From: Pseudoips prasinana
Lineage: Eukaryota > Arthropoda > Insecta > Lepidoptera > Nolidae
Direction: 5' to 3'
DNA length: 64,000 nt
NCBI GenBank assembly: GCA_951640165.1
Contig: OX621247.1
Location: 27,440,001-27,504,000, forward strand
Shown: in pieces, positions 44,701 to 55,801 of the stretch
Layout of the letters: each line of letters begins with the position of its first letter
Position numbering within the stretch: the stretch's first letter is position 1
Position numbers and translations under genes: made by a program
The notes under the pieces: model-generated
Database searches by the model: none
What the model was told of the DNA's origin: nothing
What the model saw: the letters and a program-made list of their open reading frames with translations, nothing else

Positions 44701-46367
44701 TTCATATAGACCGATCTTTTTAAATTAAAATCAAGCCTAATAAAGACTATTCTTAATATAAGCTACTAAGTACATGCATATGTCTAAAAATAAATCCATT
44801 GACATTCTTTAGTCGTATCTAATATGGGGGAGACACTACGCGACATTTATTCCAGACACAATCTAATTATGGCAACGTTGATATAATTGTATATTTTATA
44901 TTTCTTGTCGTTTTATTTTTTTAAATGACGTTTACTGTAAGCCTAAGAGGTTTTCACTGCTTTATCTGATAATATAGGCGAGCGAAGGCTCGGGCGATCA
45001 AGCAGCCCAGGTTCGAACCTGGACTCAGGGTGGATATTGACAGGAAGACCTATGAGAGAGTAGGTTGTGTGTCTGCTAGCTATCGAACCTTGCTGGCGTT
45101 CTCGTCGCGGATGAAGACGGAGCGCAGCTGGCCGTTGAGCTCGAAGAACACCTCGCGCTCGCCCGCCGCCGTCATCTCCTCCGACACGGCCACCGTCTTG
45201 ATGTCCAGCGTCTTGCCGCGCTCGATCTTCACTTCTATCGTCTCGCCCACCTGTGTGCAAACACTATCATTACCAGGCTGGACTTCAATCTAAAACAAGG
45301 CTATGAATCATTGCATGATTTATTTTCAATAGCAAGAATTGCATGTAGACATATTGGAATATAGTTCATAATCGTAATGCAGTGCATTCGTTTTAAACAC
45401 AACAAATAGGGGACAGAGAGGTAATGTTTACGTAACTGTATTTTCTTGATATATTAAAATGGGTGCCGTTAAATATAGTTATTTAATATGAACGAAGCGC
45501 TCGTACTTAAACAGAAAAGTTAAGCAATAGTAACGTGGTCAGTAGATAGGTAATCCCCAGAGTTGTTTCTATTATTTTTATTACTGAGTGTCTCCTTACT
45601 TCGGATGGTATGGTAGGCTTCTCTGTCCCAGCCTAGTCATTGGCATTAGCGTCTATATTTCTAAGCCTCTCGGTTCTTCAGGAGAATACGTTTAGTCTTA
45701 AGTCTCACTTCGTACATCGTTAAGTATCTTACAGAAGCAATGAGATGCGCCATTATGGTTCTTCAATTGCAAATTTGCACGACATGTAAGCGATACGTAA
45801 TAGCATTTGAATAGCGAATATTGCCCAAATCTCAAGATACGTAACAATTGGGCCGGTTGTATTAATAAGACTACAGTTTTTATATCACGTCAGGGACCTT
45901 AGTTACTTTTAATAACACTGACACAATGTTATCACAGTACTGGATATGCACGAGTTCGAGTTCTCGATGAGCCTGCAGCGCTTTGATTGGTTACGGTCGT
46001 GATGGTGAGATAAGTTTTGCCAACCACAAGACTTCGTTCCCACTGTGAACTCGAATCCGTTTACAAAAAATACTTATAAGAATTTATCTTATCTCTTAAT
46101 TTCCCAAATAAAATAGAAGATAAGACCAATACCTTACATATATTTTTTTACCCTCACGTATTTAGTCTTGAAGAGTTTAATAAGTTACTTTCCTCTAGGC
46201 TTAGTAAGCCTACGTTAGTAAGTAAACAAACAAATACTCACAGTGGGTCCAACAAGGAAGGTCTTGGTGTCCAGATGTTTGACGGGCCCGTACTTGTCTC
46301 TGATGCGGAAGAAATCATTCGCCACTTGTGGGTACATCGCTGCTGACATCACGTCTTGGTCGTTCAC
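41594..46367 (-). CDS. PC: Pyruvate carboxylase, C-terminal four exons (partial)
   Basis: Exons 46367-46242, 45250-45089, 43525-43450 and 41769-41594 join in phases 0, 0, 0, 1 into about 180 residues that align in order with the C-terminus of pyruvate carboxylase: VNDQDVMSAAMYPQV, RIRDKYGPVKHLDTKTFLVG, IKTVAVSEEMTAAGEREVFF, ELNGQLRSVFIRDENASK, KNQVGAPMPGTVL, then the biotinyl domain with SAMKMEMIVQAPKAG and the end GDDLICTIDD. The biotin lysine codon is 41704-41702. The enzyme is mitochondrial and makes oxaloacetate from pyruvate, ATP and bicarbonate. The biotin-carboxylase and most carboxyltransferase exons (about 1000 residues) are not seen to the right, up to 64000. The gene converges with GPATCH2. 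Confidence 0.9.
42085..42290 (-). mobile_element. Dispersed repeat with GACCGACAG core, PC intron
   Basis: The reverse complement contains GTTGTTCAAGCCGCCCAGTA GGCCTCAGACATGG, CAACCGGGACCGACAGATTA ACGTGCCCTCCGAAGCACGG and CACTTTGGCGGTCACCCATC, the same order as at 12419-12606. Confidence 0.65.
42657..42903. mobile_element. GGGGGCTACCG-type MITE, PC intron
   Basis: GGTGACTACCGGCTAAGTTG CCGAACATCGTGATAGTGAT at the left mirrors ATCACTATCACGATGTTCGG CATCTTAGGCGGTAGCCCCC at the right. Inner pairing includes ACTTAATCAATCGTTAAA / TTTAACGATTAATTAAGT. It is a complete copy of about 245 bases. Others are at 20757-21477 and 46552-47157. Confidence 0.8.
43450..43525 (-). CDS. PC: PC penultimate exon
   Basis: 76 bases, acceptor GTTTCCAG^GAA, donor CTGA^GTAAGT. 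It reads EMKIHPKAIKGDKNQVGAPM PGTVL, the conserved entry to the biotinyl domain. Confidence 0.88.
43780..44092 (-). mobile_element. Dispersed repeat 3' portion (family of 8840-9145)
   Basis: The reverse complement holds CTAGCTGTGCCCCGCGGTTA TACCCGC, ATCACAGCTCCGCCCCCGTA, GACCTCTTAGTAATATTCAC and TTAGCCCGGACATACATACA, in the same order as at 8840. It lies in a PC intron. Confidence 0.7.
44093..44502. other. PC intron, nothing recognised
   Basis: Ordinary AT-rich intron apart from a TTATTATTA run at 44475-44500 that abuts the SINE. Confidence 0.5.
44503..44688 (+). mobile_element. tRNA-derived SINE (family 2)
   Basis: TGACTGCATGTGTGGCGCAG, a decayed box B (GCGGGTTTTAGTCCGCGC), AATAGCTGTTCTGAGTCTGA ATG and CCCTAGTGCAGGCGTTGTCC, ending in an A run. 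It is the same family as 9825-10001, with an extra GTCCGTCTATTATATGTTGG stretch. Confidence 0.8.
44689..45088. other. PC intron with a tRNA T-arm-like remnant
   Basis: Mostly AT-rich. At 45004-45023 GCCCAGGTTCGAACCTGGAC forms a perfect T-arm-like stem next to GGCTCGGGCGATCAAGCAG. No full cloverleaf can be built, so it is treated as a SINE or tRNA remnant. Confidence 0.35.
45089..45250 (-). CDS. PC: PC exon (PC tetramerisation/allosteric-type region)
   Basis: 162 bases, acceptor CACACAG^GTG, donor AAG^GTTCGA. It reads VGETIEVKIERGKTLDIKTV ... GQLRSVFIRDENASK. It is clearly more GC-rich than its surroundings. Confidence 0.9.
45251..46241. other. PC intron, nothing recognised
   Basis: AT-rich intron between two well-supported PC exons. 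No repeat family or hidden exon is identified. Confidence 0.5.
46242..46367 (-). CDS. PC: PC exon, most upstream one visible
   Basis: 126 bases, acceptor AATGTAG^GTG, donor CACT^GTGAGT. It reads VNDQDVMSAAMYPQVANDFF RIRDKYG, then DTKTFLVGPT. The preceding exon should lie at higher coordinates but none is recognised within the window. Confidence 0.88.
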
Positions 46368-46739
46368 CTACATTATACAATTTGCACATTAGTTTAAAAG
46401 CATCCATTATCCAAAATATATGATTGGATATTTTACCTAAAGATTCAACGCAATTTACTCGTTGTTAGAATCTTTCCTGATAGAAACCATAGATCTTTTT
46501 CGACTTCCACATTTTTCATTTTAACTTATCATAATTCTATATCGAATCTGGGGGCTACCGCCTAAGTTGCCGAACATCGGGATAGTGATCGGCATTCAAA
46601 TAAATAAAGGTTAAAAATGACTTAATCAATCATTAAATCGGCTTCAACGTTGAAAATCAATTACGGAGCATTTATGACGTCACATGTGCTCATGGAAGCC
46701 GATTAATCGAATGATTTAGTAATAGTTAACCTTCAATTT

Positions 46740-46900
46740 TTTTATTTTATGTATCTGAGGGCGACGAACGAGCAAGTGGGTCACCTGATGGTAAGTGATC
46801 ACCGCCGCCGATGTATACCCGCAACACCAGAGGAGTCGCGGGTGCGTTGCCGGCCTCTAAGAGTCAGTAAACAAGTATTGCTAAACCTTCCCCCCACCCC
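46740..46900 (+). mobile_element. Dispersed lepidopteran repeat (GTCACCTGATGGTAAGTGAT)
   Basis: The phrases GAGCAAGTGGGTCACCTGAT, ATCACCGCCGCCGATG and GTTGCCGGCCTCTAAGAG are characteristic of a very common lepidopteran repeat. A related decayed copy is at 40725-40850. It is nested in the MITE above. Confidence 0.6.
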
Positions 46901-46949
46901 GATGAGCTCCAGCGACATCACTCACACGCAGAAACACAAGATTAAAATT

Positions 46950-47082
46950 ATTAATGTTGTTATTAAGGAATGTCTTCTGTAAGGTCTCCACCTGACAGAA
47001 GACATTCTTTAATAACAACATTAATAGAAGAGCAGCCCAACTCGGAAAGAACCTCCGTTCTTTCAGAGTTGGGCTGCTCTTC
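46950..47082. repeat. Two back-to-back near-perfect hairpins
   Basis: Hairpin one: 31-base arms (ATTAATGTTGTTATTAAGGA ... reverse complement, one mismatch), 14-base loop, 46950-47025. Hairpin two: GAAGAGCAGCCCAACTC..GAAAGAAC against GTTCTTTC..GAGTTGGGCTGCTCTTC, 4-base loop, 47027-47082. One base separates them. Confidence 0.85.
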
Positions 47083-47157
47083 GAGCGAATGAACGCTGTG
47101 CCCTACCTCTCTTTATTTGAACGATCACGATGACCAAGGAATTAGGCGGTAACCCCC

Positions 47158-47502
47158 TCCAACCCGTGAACTTCCTATTAATGGATAATAATGCTTAAGA
47201 GCCATTTCACAAAATGATTACGCTCGAGTTTAGGTAAAAGACTGCATCATTGTTTATGTGTGCGTGTCTACCCACTCAAACGCAACGTAAACTGTGTAAT
47301 ACATGTGTCAAGAAGGACGAGGCTTCTTGAGCCGAAATCGTAATGTGAATTGATAAGAGATTTATAAAAAAAAGTTTTATTGACTCTAACAAAGATTTCT
47401 AGCTAGATTAATAAGAAAACACGAATAGGTATGTTATGTAAAATATTTAATAAAAGTGGATACAAAAACGAACATAGTATTTTTAATATGCTAAGTGCAT
47501 AT
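47158..47502. other. Intergenic or PC intron, decayed foldback element
   Basis: CTTAAGAGCCATTTCACAAA near 47195 and CTTGAGCCGAAATCGTAATG near 47328 look like a decayed relative of the 21249 foldback MITE. No exon. Confidence 0.4.
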
Positions 47503-47757
47503 GACGATCACCGTAGCCTAGTTGGTAGTGATCCTGCCTACGAAGCTGGTGGTCCTGGGTTCGAATCCCGGTAAGTACAAATATTTTTGTGTGATGAGCA
47601 CGAATATTTGTTTCTGAGTCATGGATGTTTTCTATGTATTTAAGTATTTATCTATCTATATAAGTATGTATATCGTTGCCTGGTACCCATAGTACAAGCT
47701 TTGCTTAGTTTGGGGCTAGGATGATCTGTGTGACATTGTCCCCAGATATTATTATTA
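47503..47757 (+). mobile_element. tRNA-derived SINE (family 1), third full copy
   Basis: GACGATCACCGTAGCCTAGT TGG, GGGTTCGAATCCCGG and the full body to TGTGTGACATTGTCCCCAGA, followed by a TTATTATTA tail. Its flanks differ from the copies at 25835 and 33693, so it is an independent insertion. Confidence 0.85.
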
Positions 47758-49150
47758 TTATATTATATTTGCCGTAAAGGCATTGCTCTTGCATTTCTCG
47801 GATCTATGATTTCCGGCAATACGGAGTCTTGATAAAACCGAACCAATTTGGGTAGCATTTGAAACAAAAACATATAATTATTCTACAAAAACTAAAATCT
47901 TACATACATACATACTTCATAATAAATAAAACCGTACCTTATAAAAAATACAAAACGAATCAAAACTATGTGGTCGCAGTATATGAACTACTTCACTGTA
48001 CGAGCGCTCGAAAGTCGGGACGCGGGAAAAATGGCACAGGTCCTACCTTGACGGGCGCTCGCGCCGTACTCGCCGTACTAATCGGCGCCCCCCCGTGTAT
48101 CGTAATTTATTGTAATTTAAACTGATGTTCAAATCGATATTATGACAAATTAATTGCAAATATTTAAAAAAATACTGTAGTATTCGATTCTCCAAAGAAC
48201 ATAGTTTATTTTGGTATAATTTTATTTTAGTAATCACGCTTTATTTAAACCAAAAATCACTATGAATTTAAAAAAAAAAACTTAAAATTGGTGTAAGGAT
48301 TTATTTTTTTACTAATTAATGGTAACAAAATTCAAGAATCTGTTACATTAAACGACGAATAAAATATATGTCTCATGCAGAATTTATTTTTTTAACTTAG
48401 TTTATTTAAGTATTATTGCTAGATACAGGACTTTGAAATTGACTCTGCGGCGATTTTTCATTAAAATGGTTGTGGGAGATGAGTCACTACAGAACAAGCA
48501 AATTGTTTTTGGTAAATGTGATACATTAAACGTAAAAATAAACGATTTTTCCATATTTAACATGTATTCAATAATTTCTGGGTATTACTTAAGATGGTAA
48601 TATAGGAGCCGGAAATCTTAGAAATTCGCGCGAAAACGTGAAATGGCTCTTATGCTGCTGTAAGTTGGATGTGAATGATTTGTAATATAAAATTAAATGT
48701 AGTTAAGTTACATTACTGCCTTTGTGAAAACAGGACAGAATTCAATAATTCCCCACAGCGTGCTAAGAACAACGCGTGCTGTGATAGTGATCTAATCAAA
48801 ACGGTTATTCTGTGCACTGTTTATGCGAGAGATAGTACTAGAATATGTGTGTTTAATGCTTACCATCCAGATGAGGGTCAAAGATATTCAGGTCGTAACG
48901 GAATAGTAAAAACTACATTGATATTTAGTAGGAAAAAACTTCAAACAAAACTTATACAATTTTTAAATTAAAGTTTTGTTATAAATAAATGTCTGGGTAT
49001 CATACGTCTGGAATTACATAAAACGGGGTTTCAAGTGGATGGGGCATTATATTACATAAGGAGGACTCAATGCGAACCTACAAGTATCAGTATAATCTTA
49101 ACGAGTTAAAGCAAGACAGAGGGATCTGGCAACTATTTTTCGCTGTTACT
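47758..49150. other. Non-coding stretch with a local GC-rich patch
   Basis: It is AT-rich except 48000-48105, which contains GCGCTCGAAAGTCGGGACGC GGG and GGGCGCTCGCGCCG and then six Cs at 48088-48093. No PC exon or other gene can be read. A short frame at 48675-48971 has no recognisable product. Confidence 0.45.
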
Positions 49151-49430
49151 CGGACGCGGTGGTGGAGGGCACGTTACGCTGTCGGTCCCGGTTGCAGTCA
49201 TTAGACAACAGTTTTTATATCATGTCAGAGGATAATTCTACCATAATTTGTTTATGAACACAAATTATGGTAGAATTATCCTCTGACATGATATAAAAAC
49301 TGTTGTCTAATGACTGCAACCGTGACCGACAGCTTAACGTGCCCTCCACCACCACTATAGCTGGGTGACCACTTTGGTGGTCACCCATCTATGGGCTGAC
49401 CGCAAGCCTAGTTGCTTAACCAATCACTTA
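49150..49430. repeat. ~95-base-arm palindrome built from a dispersed repeat
   Basis: GTGGAGGGCACGTTACGCTG TCGG... (49161) pairs with ...CCGACAGCTTAACGTGCCCT CCAC (49353) across nearly the whole length through AATTATGGTAGAATTATCCT. The arms are the GACCGACAG repeat family of 12419-12606. The right side continues with CACTTTGGTGGTCACCCATC. It ends 50-60 bases before the duplication start at 49483. Confidence 0.8.
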
Positions 49431-50144
49431 CGGACCGATGGTATCTATGAAAATGAGCCTTTAAATGAAGACTCAATTTATAGTGATTCAAAAACCATCC
49501 TAAGAAACTGGATTCATCGCAGCACAGGCACAAGTCGTCTAATAAATTAGGTTCTTCCTCTGGGGTTCGAATCTCAGATCGGGCGACTAGTAACGTGGAG
49601 ATGCATGAGAGGGCTTTGTATTTAGGGACGTTTAGTGCAACTATACTTCTAGTTTAATTCGTCGGGTCCGATTGAGGATCAATCAGTGTGGGAATCTCAG
49701 CTATACGAATGCATACTTAAGGTCATGAAGAGCGATGGAAATATCCTACCGCTTCCCACCATAAGATCGAATTTAGGAACAGCGCTACCCACATCTAGCG
49801 TATTCAGAAATGAAAAGGAATGTTTACTGCATGATATTCCGAAGCAAATACCTATAATTAAATTTAAACCGTGAGGCCGCATAACGTGAGATTAGTCGAT
49901 AGCATAGAGGTTATACCGTAGGACTGTGGAGTGAGCGATCTGGAGTTCAAACTCAAGTTGCGCACTACTGACTTTACGAATTAAAAATTTATTATATCGT
50001 ACTTGATACGGTGAAGGTAAACATCGTGATAAAACATGCAGGCATTTGCCCCATTTGGATCGTTGTACATGTTTTAAATTAAGTTAAGTTATTTTATTTA
50101 TCTGTTAATTCTGAGCATACTTTGCTTATTAGTTCATTTTTCAG

Positions 50145-53100
50145 GAACGCGTTCTGCGGCAAAAGGAAATGGTCACACCGAGACAAAGGAGATGGTTGCG
50201 AGATGAGAGAACGTTCCTTCAGTGGCGGATGCACTTCAAAATCAGCGTTCTTCTCGAGAAATGACTTTAAATCTAAAAAATATGACACGGATCTACCTAA
50301 AAAAGAGTTAGTACTTCAACCGGGGAAAATTGTATTAAAATCTGTGAATACAGAAGAAGCTAAACCTGCCACTTTGACTAACACACCATCCTTGCCAGGC
50401 AGTTCAAGTTTCAATTTCGTGTATAAAAATTCTTCCAAGAACGGCATTCCGACAATGTCCAAAATGACAGGGTATAAAATAACTACAGACTTGCCGCCAT
50501 TCTTCAACCCCACTACAAGTACAGGAAAAAACAGTTTTGACAGTAAATATTACAGAAAATTGAAAATGTTGAATAAGAGCTATCCTCCTAACTCATTAAG
50601 GAATCCCTTACAGTTTGACGATTCCAATAGTGGAATGGATTGCGCGGGCAATGAGTCGAGTTCCCTTAGTAGTAGCGATTCTGACGGAGTAGTCACGAAC
50701 GATAGTGACAGAGAAGGTGACGATGAACTAACAGACTGGCCTGGCATTGAAGAGCTAAAAGTTTTTAATAAAAGCTTGACGTTTAAAACGTCGAAAACTG
50801 TTAATAACAATTCTCCTAAATCAGCTAGCAGTATGCTACCGCCTAAACGGCTGAAAAAAGAAAAATTACTTGTCAAAAGTGGTTGGGCTAGTTGCAAAAA
50901 CAGATTCAAAAAGAAGCGAGCGAAAGTCGATTCCGGAAATGACGACGATGCCATGATGTCCGACTCAAAAACCGTCGTTGATCTAGAAGAGGAGTTGGTG
51001 TCTAAGGAGAACAGAGATATCCTCCAACCTCATTCATCTTTCAGCAGTTTCAGCGATATAAAAAACGCTGGAGTCTCTGGGCAGAATGCGAATGAAACGT
51101 TTTTTCATTCCTTTCAGGCCTTTCAGGAGAAATCGTCGCAGCGCGGAGGAATCTTTCAATCAGACACCGCGCACGAATTTTTCGCTACAGAAAACATCAT
51201 CGAGCGATCTTAATTTGAGCGAAAAATCGCCGCAAAGTGATCATTATTATAGTGAACATTCAATGGGTAATGCTGGAGTGACTGAAGTTAGAGAAATAAG
51301 GGCTGGTTGTAGGCGAATAAGAGATGAAAGGCCGGGGTTTTTAATACTTAGTGCGGCAAATGAACAACTCTCGAAGTTCCTTCAAGACTCTTGCCAAACG
51401 GAACTCAAGCTGCCAAGTTTTCATGACCCTGAAGAGAAGGAGAAATTGGAGTCGCTAGCAAAGCTGTATTCTTTGGAGCTTCAAGTTGAAATGGGTCGTC
51501 CAGTTTTGAGGAAAACCAGGTAAATACATTTGATTTATTGATTCTATCTGTAGTCAATTCTTGGAGTTGGTCACAAAATTTGTGAACCTAATTTTGCGCT
51601 GAATATAAACTATATTGTAAAGTTCCACACTGGGTTACGGTACTTGCGGCAAACTTCTTAAGTTATGTAATGTCATTAATCTTTAGTTAAAAGTGAAATT
51701 TAAATAAAAAATATATATATATACGGTGTTACATAAATAGTGGACGTAACTTATGGAATTTAATGAAACTTAATAATGTTACATCAACCAAAAGATGGAG
51801 TTCCCATACAAGGTTTAACGATCAGCTGATGCATTTTGTACGGGTAACTAAAAAACCATTTTTCGTTTCACAAACTGGTTTTTTTTATTGGTTCATATTC
51901 ATAGGTAGATAACGCTCCCCTTTGTGATAGTGGCGGTTAAATTACGTCCACTATCTATATTATACCTTGTATTATACGCTAAATTAATTCAATATGTAGA
52001 TAAAACTTATGCTGATGGAACAATGTTGTGGACACCGCAATAAGTCCAATGGGCTTCAGCATTTAACGCATTAACTGGTAGTGTCAATATAGTTGCCACA
52101 GTATTTTGAACTCTCATAGTTTGTAATAAGAATCAAAATCAATCAATTAGAGACTTACCTCTTACCAGTTAAAGGGTTAAATGAAGTAACTTTTAAAGAG
52201 GTACAGCATAACATTCTTTCGCTCTGAGAACAGGCTAACTAAACCTTACAGAATACTCTAGTTTAAAGCATTATTTCGTTCATAATATACAACATTATTA
52301 CTGTTATATTCCTGCGCGTAAAGATTTCATGGGTTTCGGTAACAACCTACCATCAGGGGCTATGCTTCTTTTTAAACTCAGTTGTGTAAATTTGATTCAC
52401 AAACATAGTACTAATATTTAAACGTACTACTATATGATAACATATTTTATCAATTAGTTACACTCTAGACTCTGGGTACCACTCAAAGGGTCTGCCGCGA
52501 GTTACCTAAACCGCTGTTGTGTATGACCTTTATTATATTCGCAAATGGAAAGAAATAGTACGACTAACAACATATACAGAGATAAGATAAACTCGTTCTT
52601 AAACTGGAATATTCCAGAAATCAAGGTAGTAATAATATTTTATCTAAGTGCTTCAATACCAAACAACTTGTGTGTGTACTTAAAGCTATTTGTTTGTAAT
52701 TTACTTTACACTTAGCTATATACAGAGATGTACGTAATCGATTTAAATTAATTTGGCGTTATAAATGACGTGCAACAATTATGGCCCCATTTCATCCCAT
52801 GGCGTGGAAGTCGACCCGAGGGAATATCTACCAGAAAACAGGCAGCAGGGTCTCCCTGTATATTATAATGATCGTACTGAGATCGATTACTAATTCTCCT
52901 TTTAGTTGCTCGATATTTTGATGGGAATTTGAGTACGCCTTTTCAAAAATAAGCAATCTACCACAGAATTAAGATCTGGACTTAGGGATCAAATCTATTA
53001 AACCGAGGGCTACGCATTGGGATAATTTCACTTTGTGGTAATAATAGAATCACCAAATTTCACAAGCAACGTGGTAATGCGAAAAAACATAAAGCCGAAT

Positions 53101-54751
53101 CGATAACCTCTTTTTGTCGAAGTCTGGAAATAACTACCTTGTTTCCTAGTCTATTCTGAAAATATCTTATCAATGGTAGAATGCAATGTACTTGATGAAT
53201 AAATTTCAATTTCACGTACAAATTAGTTTCGTGATACGGTTATTGTAACTAATGTTTTATGTAAGACAAATGAAATAAGAACAATTGTGTAAATGATGCA
53301 ACATGTTTGATATTATCCCTTTTGCTATTCCAAGGGCAACAGATGTATTGTGCATATGTATATGTATGTACTAAGTATTAACTTGTGTAATTAAATGGGT
53401 TTTATTGAATCTTGTGTCTTGGAGATTTGCATTTTTACGGACTGAACAGGGAATGTTCTCAATTGGTTCAGTATTTTTGTTTCAAGTATGTACAGACGCC
53501 AGCACATCCAGCTACCTCAATCTGTCAAATTTCTTTTTTAGATTTTCAACTTTATCACAAAAGCATAAGGTTCACTTTCAATTGGGGAAATTTGACAGAT
53601 TGGGGTAGCTTGATGTGCTGGCGTCTGTACATGGATACTTGTACATGATTACTCTCGCGTTTGTGAGCCGTTTTTTTATAATTATTATTTTTATCCGAAC
53701 AGGAATACTATAATGAATGATGATGATAATGAATATAGAGATGATCGCATAGAAAATATCCGTTAATAATCTTAGGATCTATACAAATATTAAACTTTCG
53801 AAAATTTCTAAATATGCTTTTCTTAGAATTCATGATCGACATAGAATAGATATAAGAGAATAGGTGATTGAAATGTTATGTAGGAACCATCATAGAATCC
53901 CTTAGTTGACCGACTGTTTGTGCTGCAAGCTAAGGAAAAACCAAACTTAAGTTACGGCAATCAAAAGATAGTGGAATTTTGGAATTCATGTGCGTATTAG
54001 AATTTAATTTCCTATCTCTTATTTAAAACGGTGAAGGAACTCTGAGGAAACCTGCATGACTGAGATGTTGATCGAGACAGAATTAATAAATAAAAAAACA
54101 ACTCTGAACAAATCTTTATAAGAGAAAGTTTGTAATTGCTAGTTTCTCTTATAAAGATTTGCCCAGAATTTTGTTTGGTTTTTATTAACGTTTGTATTTC
54201 TCATAACTTAAGTAATCAAAAACAAATCATTATAAGAGAATTATAAACTTGGCTTCAGCTTAGAAACACACAGATCTGCGTGTTGCTGAGTTTGGCTTCA
54301 ACTGAGCAACACGCAGATTTGTTTGGCACATTAGGTACATCATACAAGTACAGTTTTTAAACTGCCTGTATTTTATATATCATTGCATTATAGGCCTAAT
54401 ATAATTCACGCAATATGACAATTAGTTCCTCTAGATCTCCTGAAAATACGTCCTGTAGAATATAATTAATCATATTTCTCAAAATGTATTTATATTTCCA
54501 GCAACACAATGCAGGCGATCCGTGTCGAACATTCCTACCACAACTTTCCCTCGGACCACAAGCGACGTTGCTATGGTGACGATACCGACACGAGTCTGTC
54601 ACTTAGCGACCAAAATTCCGTGAATTCCATCAACGATTTGGACGATACCGATGTTCGGAGGGATTGTGATTTAACCCCCCAAGATTTAGTGGACACTTTC
54701 TCACATACGTTGGTGGATAAGTCATTGTTGCATCCCGGTGAAATTGATTAA
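50145..54751 (+). pseudogene. GPATCH2: Partial GPATCH2-like duplicate, exons 4-5 with frameshift
   Basis: Exon 4 equivalent 50145-51519 and exon 5 equivalent 54502-54751, with splice sites preserved. One extra base where copy 1 has GCAGCAGGAGG (here GCAGCGCGGAGG, about 51141) ends the upstream frame at a TAA near 51211. The rest of exon 4 is open in the shifted frame. With no exons 1-3, no promoter and a frameshift, it should not give a GPATCH2 protein. The near-zero divergence otherwise means either a very recent loss, a sequencing indel, or an allelic copy misplaced by assembly. Confidence 0.8.
53491..53629. mobile_element. MITE copy 2 of 16681-16819
   Basis: Same TACAGACGCCAGCACATC ends and interior. 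Carried by the segmental duplication. Confidence 0.75.
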
Positions 54752-55585
54752 ATCAATCGGACGATATTAAGTCTTGTTGTGAACAAGTTTTGGTTTGCCC
54801 TCTAGGACTTAGTAACTCTAAGTTACGATATTATTAGGATACATTTATTAAACTGTGTATATGTGACGATACAAATGATTTTTTAGAAGGATACAGTGTG
54901 GACAATTGGTGATAAGATAAGTGTAATTTGCTGAGATTTTATTAGCTTCACTGCGGAACAATGATGGTACTCTGGGCCCTGTAATTGATATGTTAATCAA
55001 TAATATAGGACTCATTAGTCCATTGAAATGTTACATGAGCTTTACATTTTTGAGGATGCAATTTTATTTTTGGTTGTGGGGAAGCTTAATCCCAAGTTAG
55101 TGGCGCTGCCGCCCTTTTTCCTCGACCGCCATCTTGGCAAAAGGGGTGCAATCACGTTATCTCGGAAACTATGCGTCCTACAAAAAATTCGTTTAGACAT
55201 AATTTGTAGCAAATCGGTTCGCTTACAAATATCTCCCTATAACTTTGCCCTAAATTTAAAATTAAAGAAGTTATAAGCAAATAATGAGAAAATTTCTATT
55301 AAAATTTTCCTTCAGCTGTTCATTTTTTTAAGGTTAAGCTTCTATTGATCTCTCACACATGTCCCAAAAATAAAATTGCGTCCTCTAAAAAGCGCAATGT
55401 TAGGAATATTTTTGAACCAAACTATTGAGTTACGGCAATCAAAAGATCAGATACCTGCTACAACATCAAAAGATACGGCCGTTTAGGCTGCATATTTTGA
55501 CACTGAAAGGTTAAATGGATTAGAGTAAATTTGTCAACATAAAAAGTCTGAATAAGTCTTGGAGACTGGTTTCATGCGATGGACG

Positions 55586-55801
55586 TACAGTCAACAGCAT
55601 AAGTAGATGATCAAAATCGGACCTGAGTTTTGAGTTTATGATGCTATTGGGCGGCAGTTTTCACTAGTTAATATTTTTTACACTTAACACTCACGCACAC
55701 CTTCAACTAGATACTCTTCACCACCACACTATTTTGTCGCAATTTATGATAATTAGTATTGAATATCCGACTTTGATCATCTACTTTTGCTGTTGACTGT
55801 A
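55586..55801. mobile_element. TIR element copy 2 of 18785-19000
   Basis: Same TACAGTCAACAGCA ends. Carried by the segmental duplication. Confidence 0.75.

Larger units (their letters stand above)
46552..47157. mobile_element. GGGGGCTACCG-type MITE with nested insertions
   Basis: The left end GGGGGCTACCGCCTAAGTTG CCGAACATCG and the right end CGATCACGATGACCAAGG..TTAGGCGGTAACCCCC belong to the family of 42657-42903. Between the arms are a dispersed repeat (46740-46900: GTGGGTCACCTGATGGTAAG, CCGCAACACCAGAGGAGTCG) and two hairpins (46950-47025, 47027-47082). Confidence 0.7.

Noticed and set aside
44943..45260. 105-codon - strand frame over a PC exon
   Set aside because: It is a shadow of the GC-rich PC exon 45089-45250 in another frame.
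50145..54751. Second functional GPATCH2 gene
   Set aside because: No exons 1-3, no promoter region and a frameshift in exon 4.
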